Source: CAYSBA01 sp964429075 [NCBI: uncultured bacterium] (lineage in GTDB: Bacteria; CAYSBA01). Taken from it: 5,629 nt of DNA. The notes beneath the pieces were generated by a model that was not told where the DNA came from, did no database searches, and worked only from the letters and a program-made list of their open reading frames with translations. A program made the position numbers and the translations under genes. This document shows positions 1-5,629 of the stretch, in pieces (positions within the stretch are counted from its first letter, which is position 1; every line of letters begins with the position of its first letter). Location of the stretch: NCBI GenBank assembly GCA_964429075.1, contig CAYSBA010000104.1, positions 1 through 5,629 on the forward strand. The letters run 5' to 3'.

Positions 1-1266
1 ATGAAGACCATTAATTCCACAAGCTGCTACGATCTTATCTATGGAGACAGTAGTAATCTTGACAGCAGTATCTTTGAGCCGTGTAACAAATTTACAAAAG
101 GAAGTCTCAAAGAGGGTGATGAATGTAATCTATTTGAATGCGGCGATGACATGATATGTTATTACAAAGATCAGTGTCCTGGAGTTTGTAGGAGGTTTCC
201 ATTTCAAGAAGGCGAAGAGTGTCGTACCACTGATGAATGTGACGAAGGTTTGTTCTGTGATGATAACGGTCTATGTTCAGCAAAGCTTGATAATGATGAA
301 TCATGTACCGATGACGAACAATGTAAGAGCGATGCCTGTATAAACGGAGTCTGTAAACCAAAAGGTGGTGAGGGTGATGAATGTAGCGATGATTCACATT
401 GTAATGAGCATCTATTCTGTGACTATAACTCAGGGACCTGTAAACAACTTGCTCAAAGTGGTGAAAGTTGTCAGGATTCCTATTGTGAAGCGGGTCTTTT
501 GTGTGATTTAGATCAGATTTGCAGCCCTTTAGACGGAGCTTCATGCTATGATTACTGTGATGCAGGATGGTTCTTTGTAGGCCTGTACACATGTAGTGAT
601 CAAGGAGTTTGTAAGAGGCTTGGAGAGCTTGGTGATACATGTGATAATGACCTCGACTGTTTTGGTGGATACATATGCAGGGATGGCAAGTGTGATCTTG
701 GACATGGTCTTGATGAACACTGCGATAAGGCTGTAAAAGATGGTGGCTGTTTGATGAACCTTTATTGCTCTGACAATGAGACATGCAGACCTCTTTCTGA
801 AAAGCCAAAAGGAGACATTGGTGATGAATGCAGCGATAAGTCAGACTGCAAAGAGGGGTTAACCTGTGATATATGGAATGGAATATGTATTCAACCTGCC
901 CAAAAGGGTGATGAATGCACAGATAATGAAGACTGCAAAGAGGGTCTCGTATGTAAAATGGACGATAATGGAAACAGCACCTGCGAGGATGCAGTACCAA
1001 CAGGCGGAAGTTGTGGGTCTGACAATGAGTGTGAATCTGGTGACTTCTGCAATAACGCCATCTGTGAGAAGAAAAGATCAAAAGGACAAGACTGTGAATA
1101 CGACGGCCAGTGTCAGGATGGTCTCTTCTGCATGATAACCGGCAATACAGATACCGGGACATGTTCAGACAAACTCAAAAGCAGCGAATCTTGTGAAAGC
1201 GACAGCTGGTGTCAAAGTGACGACTGTGAATATGGAGTTTGTGATGGTTGTTACTTTGAACCGTAA
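1..1266 (+). CDS. Cysteine-rich four-Cys-module repeat protein, probably 5'-truncated by the window edge
   Basis: No specific function is recognised. The 421 visible residues contain 56 cysteines (about 13%) in 13 tandem modules of about 25-36 residues. The first cysteines of the modules are at residues 42, 74, 102, 128, 157, 182, 214, 241, 277, 306, 338, 365 and 398. A typical module reads G-D-E-C, five residues, C-x-x-G-L-x-C-D, about five residues, C. This resembles the Dickkopf N-terminal cysteine-rich pattern and similar repeats in large extracellular bacterial proteins. Even cysteine spacing and many Asp/Glu/Asn residues suggest a disulfide-stabilised, possibly Ca-binding, exported protein; this is inference. 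The ATG at base 1 is not followed by a signal peptide, so it is probably an internal methionine. The TAA stop is genuine. No C-terminal anchor or sorting motif is visible; the protein ends in C-Y-F-E-P. Coding is certain from the strict periodicity; the role is unknown. Confidence 0.85.
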   Translation: MKTINSTSCYDLIYGDSSNLDSSIFEPCNKFTKGSLKEGDECNLFECGDDMICYYKDQCPGVCRRFPFQEGEECRTTDECDEGLFCDDNGLCSAKLDNDESCTDDEQCKSDACINGVCKPKGGEGDECSDDSHCNEHLFCDYNSGTCKQLAQSGESCQDSYCEAGLLCDLDQICSPLDGASCYDYCDAGWFFVGLYTCSDQGVCKRLGELGDTCDNDLDCFGGYICRDGKCDLGHGLDEHCDKAVKDGGCLMNLYCSDNETCRPLSEKPKGDIGDECSDKSDCKEGLTCDIWNGICIQPAQKGDECTDNEDCKEGLVCKMDDNGNSTCEDAVPTGGSCGSDNECESGDFCNNAICEKKRSKGQDCEYDGQCQDGLFCMITGNTDTGTCSDKLKSSESCESDSWCQSDDCEYGVCDGCYFEP

Positions 1267-1278
1267 GACTCTATAGAT

Positions 1279-2526
1279 TTAGTTGACCTTTAGCTTTAAA
1301 AAGCGTCTCTTGCCAACCTTAAGCACATACTCACCATGCTCTAAAGGGACAAAAATATCTGCAACCTGCTCACCATTTAGTCTGATTGCACCCTGACTCA
1401 TCAATCTCCTTGCCTCTGAAGAGCTCGTTACGAGGTTTGCCCTTCTGAGTACATCAATCAATCTATCTTTTCTGGATGTTGCAACAAATTGTGGGATATC
1501 CTCTGGTATATCTCGCTCTCTAAAAGCCTTACGAAACCTTTCTCTTGCCTTTTTGGCACTTTCACTACTATGAAACCGCTCTACAAGATAAAATGCAAGA
1601 TTCTCCTTTACCTCAATAGGATTTAATTTATTTTCTTTTACCTCTTTCTTCCATCTATCTATATCTGATAACGGTATCGTGGTAAGAAGCTCAAGATATT
1701 CCCACATCAGTTCATCGCAGATTGACATTATTTTCCCGAACATCTGGTCAGGGTCTTCATCAATGCCGATATGATTACCCAGGGATTTGCTCATCTTATT
1801 ACCAACAAGTTCTCCATCAATAACTCTTGCATCTGTTCCTAACAAAAGTGGAACGGTAATAACAACCTGTGGAGATTGATCGTAAAATCGCTGTACATCA
1901 CGGCCAATTAACAGATTGACAAGCTGATCATGTCCGCCAAGCTCTATATCTGCCCTCAATGCAACAGAATCATATGCCTGAAACAGGGGATACAGAAATT
2001 CAACCACACTTATTGGCTCATTTTCTTTAAACCTCTTTTTAAAATCCTCTCGTTCAAGCATCCTACCAACTGTATAATAGGATGCAAGTCTTGCAATATC
2101 TTGGGCATTCAAACTGCTTAGCCATTCACTGTTAAAACGAAGTTCAATCTTTTCTTTAATCAGTATTTTTGATACTTGATCGATATAGGTCCTTGCATTC
2201 TCTTTTACCTCTTCTTTTTTTAACATAGGCCTTGTCTTTTTCTTGCCAGTCGGATCACCTATCATCGCAGTAAAATCACCGATCAAAAAGATTACCCTGT
2301 GACCAAGTTCCTGAAAGGTCCTCATCTTATTCAAAAGGACGGTGTGGCCAAGATGAATATCCGGTGCAGTAGGATCAAAACCTGCTTTTACTATAAGTGG
2401 TCTATTGTTGGAAATCGATTCTATTAGTTTTTTTTCTAATTCCTCAATATCTATGATGTTTGTTGTACCTCTTGAAATCTTCTCTATCTGTCTTTGAACC
2501 TCCTTTTTGATCTGTGATCTTTCCAT
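1279..2526 (-). CDS. tyrS: Tyrosyl-tRNA synthetase (class I, with C-terminal S4 domain)
   Basis: Cytoplasmic enzyme that activates tyrosine with ATP and loads it onto tRNA-Tyr. Its 415 residues match the longer bacterial TyrRS subfamily (TyrZ-like) rather than the E. coli TyrS type. The Rossmann core has the HIGH-type signature HLGH at 58-61, preceded by GFDPTAPD, and then [12 protein letters not shown] at 83-94. The tyrosine-site region [11 protein letters not shown] is followed by GGHDQ at 197-201, where relatives often have GGTDQ. The KMSKS loop is at 244-248. An S4 RNA-binding domain occupies about 350-415 ([16 protein letters not shown]). The start ATG has a good Shine-Dalgarno GAGG five bases upstream, lying within the last codons and stop of rny. 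The gap to rny is 2 nt, so this is the distal gene of the operon. No leader or T-box is possible at this position. Confidence 0.97.
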   Translation of the reverse strand: MERSQIKKEVQRQIEKISRGTTNIIDIEELEKKLIESISNNRPLIVKAGFDPTAPDIHLGHTVLLNKMRTFQELGHRVIFLIGDFTAMIGDPTGKKKTRPMLKKEEVKENARTYIDQVSKILIKEKIELRFNSEWLSSLNAQDIARLASYYTVGRMLEREDFKKRFKENEPISVVEFLYPLFQAYDSVALRADIELGGHDQLVNLLIGRDVQRFYDQSPQVVITVPLLLGTDARVIDGELVGNKMSKSLGNHIGIDEDPDQMFGKIMSICDELMWEYLELLTTIPLSDIDRWKKEVKENKLNPIEVKENLAFYLVERFHSSESAKKARERFRKAFRERDIPEDIPQFVATSRKDRLIDVLRRANLVTSSSEARRLMSQGAIRLNGEQVADIFVPLEHGEYVLKVGKRRFLKLKVN

Positions 2527-2537
2527 CTTTACCTCGC
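2527..2537 (-). promoter_or_regulatory. tyrS ribosome-binding site embedded in the rny stop
   Basis: The end of rny (GCG AGG TAA) contains the GAGG that serves as Shine-Dalgarno for the tyrS ATG at 2526, five bases away. Ribosomes ending rny would sit on the tyrS start, so the two genes are likely translationally coupled. Confidence 0.7.
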
Positions 2538-4082
2538 ATATTCAATAGCTCTGGTTTCCCTTACAACACTTACCTTTACCTGCCCGGGATATGATACATT
2601 CTCCTCTACCTTCTTTGCTATCTCTCTTGCAAGCACAAAAGTCTCATCTTCTGATACCTCTTCGCTCTGAACAATTATCCTGAGCTCCCGTCCTGCCTGA
2701 ATGGCATAAGCATTTTTCACTCCCTTGAATTCTTTACAAATGTTCTCCATCTCTTCAATACGCTTTATGTATTTTTCCAGCACCTCTTTTCTTGCTCCAG
2801 GTCTTGCACCTGATAGTGCGTCTGCAGCAATCAGCAGATGATCATAAAGTCCTTCTGGTCTGATATCTTCATGATGGGCATGTATTGCCCTTACCACCAC
2901 ATCATCCTCTCCATATTTCTTACAGAGATTTGCAGATATAACAGCATGTGAACCATTAACCTCATGATCTATTGCCTTACCAATGTCATGCAGCAATCCC
3001 ATCCTTTTTGCCTTATCCTGATCAAGATTAAGTTCTGCTGCCATAATACCACACAAAAAGCCAACCTCTATGGAATGTTGCCATTGATTCTGGGTATAAC
3101 TTGTACGATATTTCAAAAGCCCTACAAGTTTTACCAATTCTGGATGAAGGTGACTGATTCCAAGATCAAAGATTGCTTGTTCACCTGCCTCTCTTATCTT
3201 TTTCTGAATCTCATTCTTTGCCTTTTCATAAAGCTTTTCGATCCTTCCGGGATGTATCCTGCCATCACTTATCAACATCTCAAGAGTAAGTTTTGCAACC
3301 TCCCTCCTGAAGGGATCAAAGGTTGAGATTATAACCGCCTCTGGCGTATCATCAATTATAAGATCAACCCCGGTAATACTTTCAAAGGTCTTAATGTTTC
3401 TGCCATCACGACCTATGATCCTGCCCTTCATTGAGTTGTTGGGTAGCTGTACCAGTGTTACAGTGTAATCGGTTGCATAATCACCTGCATATCTCTGAAC
3501 TGCTGTTGCAATGATATTCCTTGCCTCCTCCTCAGCCTTCATCTTTGCATTTTCCACGATCTCCCTCATCTCCCTACTCGCCTCGTGCAATACCTCCTCC
3601 TTCATTGACTCTATTAACTGACGCTTAGCCTCCTCTCTAGTCAACCCAGATACAGACTCAAGCTGTTTTTGTACCTCTTTTAACAATCTCTCTCGTTCTG
3701 AGCTCATCTCTTCAATTCGTTTCAGTTCTCTTTCTACCTGTTGTTCTTTCCGATTTAATTCCTTTTCCCTTGAATCAAGGAGCATACTCTTTCTGTCAAT
3801 ACTCTCCTGTCGATAATTCAGTCTTTCCTCCTGTTTGGCAATCTTCTCCCTCTCTTTTTTCATCTCCTTCTCAAAATCCCGCTTTATATTCAGCACGTGC
3901 TCTTTTGCATCAAGTTCTGCCTTTTTTTTGATTGTGTCAGACTCCTTTTTCGCATCATCTATTATCCTCTTTGCCTCCTCTTTTGCCTGTTTTATAGAAG
4001 CCTTCCCTGTTGTGATTGTAAAAAATAGTGTTATTACAATTCCAATTACCAGACCAATAAGACTATAGATTAACCATTCCAT
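2529..4082 (-). CDS. rny: Ribonuclease Y (membrane-anchored KH/HD endoribonuclease)
   Basis: Endoribonuclease that initiates mRNA decay from the inner face of the membrane. I choose the ATG at 4082, giving 517 residues, close to the family's usual 520 or so. It has GGAG seven bases upstream, and the membrane anchor follows at once. A longer frame from 4112 would add ten residues but has no comparable site. Domains are: transmembrane helix at about 3-22; long charged Lys/Glu-rich coiled coil at about 27-195; KH domain at about 205-270 with the GRDG loop at 224-227; and an HD domain with H336, the H365-D366 doublet (LLHDIGKA), a HAHHED stretch from 401 and D421, all expected metal-site residues. 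A C-terminal domain ends in [12 protein letters not shown], typical of the family. Its first codons overlap the end of fthC by 13 nt, suggesting translational coupling, and tyrS follows 2 nt after its stop. Confidence 0.97.
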   Translation of the reverse strand: MEWLIYSLIGLVIGIVITLFFTITTGKASIKQAKEEAKRIIDDAKKESDTIKKKAELDAKEHVLNIKRDFEKEMKKEREKIAKQEERLNYRQESIDRKSMLLDSREKELNRKEQQVERELKRIEEMSSERERLLKEVQKQLESVSGLTREEAKRQLIESMKEEVLHEASREMREIVENAKMKAEEEARNIIATAVQRYAGDYATDYTVTLVQLPNNSMKGRIIGRDGRNIKTFESITGVDLIIDDTPEAVIISTFDPFRREVAKLTLEMLISDGRIHPGRIEKLYEKAKNEIQKKIREAGEQAIFDLGISHLHPELVKLVGLLKYRTSYTQNQWQHSIEVGFLCGIMAAELNLDQDKAKRMGLLHDIGKAIDHEVNGSHAVISANLCKKYGEDDVVVRAIHAHHEDIRPEGLYDHLLIAADALSGARPGARKEVLEKYIKRIEEMENICKEFKGVKNAYAIQAGRELRIIVQSEEVSEDETFVLAREIAKKVEENVSYPGQVKVSVVRETRAIEYAR

Positions 4083-4672
4083 CTTACTTCTCCATTCTTT
4101 TGATTTGAACACTCAATAACACCTGACTCTGTCACCACAAAATCCATCCTCACGTCACCTCGATCAACCTTTATATCCTCCACAGAGACTTGAAAGGAAT
4201 AACAAATTCCAACCTTTATTGTAGAGAGACCGACTTTATTAAGAGTATGATCATAATATCCTTTCCCATAACCTACCCTCGCACCACTTTTATCAAAAGC
4301 AATGCCAGGGATTATAAACAAGCCTATTTTACTTAATTTTATGTTTTTGCCCTCAACAGGTTCTAAAATTCCAAATCTACCTCTTTCAATACGTGCACCA
4401 TTAAGTAGCACAAATGTTAGGGTTTTTGTTCCTTTTTCTGTCCTTGGTATGCAGACATTTGTAATCTTTTGCAGTCTTTCGTTTAAGATAGACGTCGATA
4501 CTTCACCATCTTCAGTCTTGGCAATGTAACTGGCTGTATATTCTGGCATCTTTTTTGAAAAACAGAAAAGGAAATTGAGTGCAATCTGCTTTGATAAATT
4601 TTCTATCTGTTCTTTAGAAAGAGCTTTTCTTTTCTCAAGCATGACCCTTCTTATATGGTGTTTGGATATCAT
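4070..4672 (-). CDS. fthC: 5-formyltetrahydrofolate cyclo-ligase (5,10-methenyl-THF synthetase)
   Basis: Cytoplasmic enzyme that converts 5-formyl-THF to 5,10-methenyl-THF using ATP, returning the storage or inhibitory folate to the one-carbon pool. Its 200 residues are the family's normal size. The N-terminal signature (KHHIRRVMLEKRKALSKEQI) matches the K/R-x-x-x-R-x-x-x-L-x-x-R pattern of the family. GRFGILEP lies at 98-105. The diagnostic GIAFDKSGARVGYGKGYYD lies at 123-141 and supplies the nucleotide/folate-binding loop. The C-terminus DVRMDFVVTESGVI is typical. The ATG at 4672 is the only sensible start: an in-frame TAA sits three codons upstream, and a later Met at residue 11 would remove the conserved N-terminus. 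The ribosome site is weak (no clear GGAG). The gene is also known as ygfA. It lies downstream of the 6S candidate, as ygfA does in enterics, and overlaps rny by 13 nt. Confidence 0.96.
   Translation of the reverse strand: MISKHHIRRVMLEKRKALSKEQIENLSKQIALNFLFCFSKKMPEYTASYIAKTEDGEVSTSILNERLQKITNVCIPRTEKGTKTLTFVLLNGARIERGRFGILEPVEGKNIKLSKIGLFIIPGIAFDKSGARVGYGKGYYDHTLNKVGLSTIKVGICYSFQVSVEDIKVDRGDVRMDFVVTESGVIECSNQKNGEVRWNG
4083..4093 (-). promoter_or_regulatory. rny ribosome-binding site inside the fthC tail
   Basis: GGAG lies seven bases before the ATG at 4082, within the last fthC codons. This site decides the rny start in favour of 4082 over the upstream ATG at 4112, and fits coupling through the 13-nt fthC/rny overlap. 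Confidence 0.65.
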
Positions 4673-4694
4673 TTCATCTTATTTTTGTTGATGT

Positions 4695-4714
4695 GGGAGA
4701 TAATAAAGACTCCC
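4695..4714 (-). other. Small hairpin at the 3' border of the 6S candidate
   Basis: GGGAG (4714-4710) can pair with CUCCC (4699-4695) around a 10-nt loop. No uridine run follows, so it is not a standard intrinsic terminator. Its 5' arm is shared with the outermost base pairs of the 6S closing stem, so the two pairings exclude each other. It could help separate 6S from the fthC message or guide 3' processing. Confidence 0.3.
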
Positions 4715-4911
4715 CCGGGTCATGGTGTGTTAATTAAAAAAAGAACCTATTACTTAGGTGGTGGCCATATTACCACTTCTGAACTTCCCTCTTTTTAAGA
4801 CTAAATATATTAACGAGGGCATGTTCTCCATGGTAAGTGACAGCCCCAATAGGTTCAGTGTTGGTTCCTTTTTTTTCATCAACATCACCAATGACCCAGC
4901 AGGAAAAAATT
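4704..4911 (-). ncRNA. ssrS: Candidate 6S RNA
   Basis: Would be the approximately 200-nt regulator that mimics an open promoter and binds the housekeeping RNA polymerase. What is seen: the gap between zapA and fthC is 243 nt with no reading frame, exactly where 6S RNA lies in many Proteobacteria. The 5' end AUUUUUUCCUG is reminiscent of the E. coli AUUUCUCUG start. A long closing stem pairs 4879-4905 with 4711-4733: CUGGGUCAU with AUGACCCGG, GGUG with CACC, and UGUUGA with UUAACA, with single-base bulges and a short extension across a bulged G. Further in, GAACCUAUU (4856-4848) pairs perfectly with AAUAGGUUC (4751-4743). Between the two helices lies an unequal, A/U-rich internal loop. The apical part holds GGGGCUGU (4847-4840) against ACAUGCCCU (4824-4816), which leaves U4821 bulged. 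The structure was paired by eye and the ends are approximate (within about 10 nt); the identity is inferred mainly from synteny plus fold. Confidence 0.72.
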
Positions 4912-4915
4912 TTCT

Positions 4916-5233
4916 TCATGATATCTTTGATCCTCGTAGGTGAAACTCTTTAAGAAGGGATTTTATATTCTTTATCCAATTTTTTATTTCTTGTTTCATC
5001 ATTCTGCTCTCCTCTAACAATTGAACATGCTCATCGGCCAGACTCAAAAGGGCATATAAAAGTAATTTGTTTACAGGGAGGTCACCCGAAAGTCTGGCGA
5101 TCTCATCAACCTTTTCCCTGACCTTATTAACAACCCTGTCCAGGTATTCATCGTCTTTGTCAGACTCAAACCTGAGCAGGCAGCCAAGCAGTTTAACCTC
5201 CCTTATTCTATTTTTTTCTTTAACCTTCTCCAT
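4916..5233 (-). CDS. zapA: ZapA-like cell division protein
   Basis: ZapA binds FtsZ and bundles its protofilaments at the division site in the cytoplasm. The 105-residue product has the family layout. A short N-terminal beta segment (VKLLGCLLRFESDKDDEYL, about 13-31) corresponds to the usual V-x-I-L-G start. Next comes the helix VVNKVREKVDEIARLSGD, then the conserved NKLLLYALLSLADEHVQLL (55-73), matching the family's A-A-L-x-L-A-D-E pattern. A C-terminal coiled coil (about 70-97) would serve dimer and tetramer assembly. The ATG at 5233 is the only possible common start, because an in-frame TAG lies nine codons upstream with no ATG, GTG or TTG between. No Shine-Dalgarno is visible and the predicted leader is only a few bases. 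Identity rests on pattern plus position ahead of the 6S candidate and fthC; ZapA sequences diverge strongly. Confidence 0.87.
   Translation of the reverse strand: MEKVKEKNRIREVKLLGCLLRFESDKDDEYLDRVVNKVREKVDEIARLSGDLPVNKLLLYALLSLADEHVQLLEESRMMKQEIKNWIKNIKSLLKEFHLRGSKIS
4918..4945 (-). promoter_or_regulatory. Possible promoter of the 6S candidate inside the end of zapA
   Basis: A TATCAT -10-like box (4923-4918, five of six matches) overlaps the zapA stop codon. It lies seven bases before the predicted 6S 5' end at about 4911-4910. Sixteen bases further upstream is TTTCAC, a poor -35 box. The spacing to the RNA start is right, but the -35 is weak, so the RNA may instead be processed from the zapA transcript or be made both ways. 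Confidence 0.35.
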
Positions 5234-5246
5234 AAATCTGACTATA

Positions 5247-5274
5247 ATTTTAGAGAAAAACTAAACATTGTCAA
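5247..5274 (-). promoter_or_regulatory. Sigma-70-type promoter for zapA and the downstream cluster
   Basis: On the minus strand a perfect -35 box TTGACA (5274-5269) is followed after 16 bp by TAAAAT (5252-5247), one mismatch from the -10 consensus. Transcription would begin near 5240, only about seven bases before the zapA ATG, giving a nearly leaderless message. This agrees with the absence of a Shine-Dalgarno for zapA. It is the best promoter in the intergenic region and probably drives the whole cluster, since no other strong promoter precedes fthC, rny or tyrS. Confidence 0.65.
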
Positions 5275-5629
5275 GCATCCTTCTTAAACGGGTATGTACA
5301 TTGGGAACTGTGTATGGATGGGATAGGAGGAGGGGAGGGAAATAACCTTTGGAGATAGCAGTTAGTTTATATGATATAGCGGGCTTAGCATGGGTAACAC
5401 ATTGGTTAGAAGGGGGAAGAAAGAGATAAGCATACCTAAAAAGTAGGTACATAACCTTTAGGATAATAAAATTTTTTGTATTCTTATTTTGTTTTTTAGT
5501 TGTTTTAAGAGAAAAAATTTCAATTATCTACGCAGTCTTTATTGTTTTTTCACCTACAAATTCTGCCTCTGCCTTACTCCGCCTATTTGACACTATACCC
5601 GTTCCTCATTTCTTTACATAGTACAGGAT
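5275..5629. other. Intergenic stretch of about 355 bp without a supportable gene
   Basis: No convincing gene is visible. On the + strand there is a G-rich run at 5316-5339 and a perfect 6-bp inverted repeat TACCTA/TAGGTA (about 5434-5450, 5-bp spacer). An AT-rich block with T and A runs follows at about 5461-5520. At the far end the minus strand has a 14-codon open tail ending in TAG at 5583 (P-V-L-C-K-E-M-R-N-G-Y-S-V-K). It could be the 3' end of an upstream gene entering from outside the window, but it is too short to judge. A 63-codon minus-strand frame at 5452-5261 overlaps the zapA -35 box and has composition unlike a real protein. Confidence 0.5.
5434..5450. repeat. Short inverted repeat TACCTA-N5-TAGGTA
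   Basis: A perfect 6-bp inverted repeat with a 5-bp spacer, about 160 bp upstream of the zapA -35 box. The position is approximate to a few bases. It could be a transcription-factor site or a weak hairpin. There is no adjoining T-run placed as in an intrinsic terminator on either strand, and chance is possible in such AT-rich DNA. Confidence 0.3.

Noticed and set aside
107-1162. 351-codon minus-strand frame, rich in His, Arg, Tyr and Ser
   Set aside because: It is the antisense shadow of the cysteine-rich repeats: repeated Cys/Asp codons on the + strand give His/Arg-rich runs on the other. No known domain or ribosome site; the + strand frame has strict cysteine periodicity.
1294-1305. GCTTT-AA-AAAGC inverted repeat as a terminator for the cysteine-rich gene
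   Set aside because: Weak 5-bp stem with a two-base loop, inside tyrS coding sequence and without a following T-run.
4082-4112. Longer rny start at 4112 adding ten residues
   Set aside because: The added residues are charged, precede the membrane anchor, lie inside the fthC coding end and lack a good ribosome site, whereas the ATG at 4082 has GGAG at seven bases and gives the usual family length.
4673-4915. A riboswitch (for example folate or THF) ahead of fthC
   Set aside because: The pairing spans the whole gap as one long rod with a closing stem, and the gap position matches 6S synteny; I could not find a THF-riboswitch-like compact core or an expression platform with a U-run terminator.
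4758-4943. 61-codon + strand frame across the zapA/fthC gap
   Set aside because: It runs antisense to the 6S candidate and the zapA end, and has no known domain or ribosome-binding support; the strong RNA pairing explains this segment better.
5261-5593. Minus-strand frame open from a GTG at 5593 to 5261 apart from one TAG after 21 codons, suggesting a pseudogene or amber readthrough
   Set aside because: The product is low-complexity with no recognisable motif, the middle is AT-rich with poly-Lys/Asn codons, and it runs through the zapA -35 box. Chance openness in AT-rich DNA is the simpler reading; no sign of pyrrolysine or selenocysteine machinery is present.
5461-5610. Hydrophobic + strand frame of about 55 codons ending near 5610
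   Set aside because: No ATG or ribosome site; the hydrophobicity comes from T-rich intergenic sequence.

Overview
The window looks like low-GC (about 40%) chromosomal DNA from a Gram-negative-type bacterium. The evidence is a zapA-like cell-division gene, an apparent 6S RNA locus and a 5-formyl-THF cyclo-ligase gene, in the order also seen in many Proteobacteria. These are followed by RNase Y, which enteric bacteria lack. I infer a Desulfobacterota/Deltaproteobacteria- or Nitrospirota-like lineage. Nothing in the sequence fixes the taxon more tightly.

Layout. Positions 1-1266 on the + strand hold the 3' part of a secreted-looking, extremely cysteine-rich repeat protein (56 Cys in 421 residues, 13 four-Cys modules); its true start probably lies outside the window. 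It converges, with only 12 bp between stop codons, on a compact minus-strand housekeeping cluster. In transcription order that cluster is zapA (5233-4916), a candidate 6S RNA (about 4911-4704), fthC (4672-4070), rny (4082-2529) and tyrS (2526-1279). A promoter with a perfect TTGACA box sits just upstream of zapA. Positions 5275-5629 hold no gene I can support.

How the genes relate. fthC overlaps rny by 13 nt and rny is 2 nt from tyrS, so these three are almost certainly co-transcribed and probably translationally coupled. The cluster combines division-ring assembly (ZapA), global transcription control (6S RNA), folate salvage (cyclo-ligase), mRNA turnover (RNase Y) and tyrosine charging (TyrRS). 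The least ordinary items are the 6S candidate, which is supported by synteny, length, a long closing stem and a plausible promoter, and the Dickkopf-N-like cysteine-rich repeat protein. I see no defence system, mobile element, CRISPR array or tRNA.
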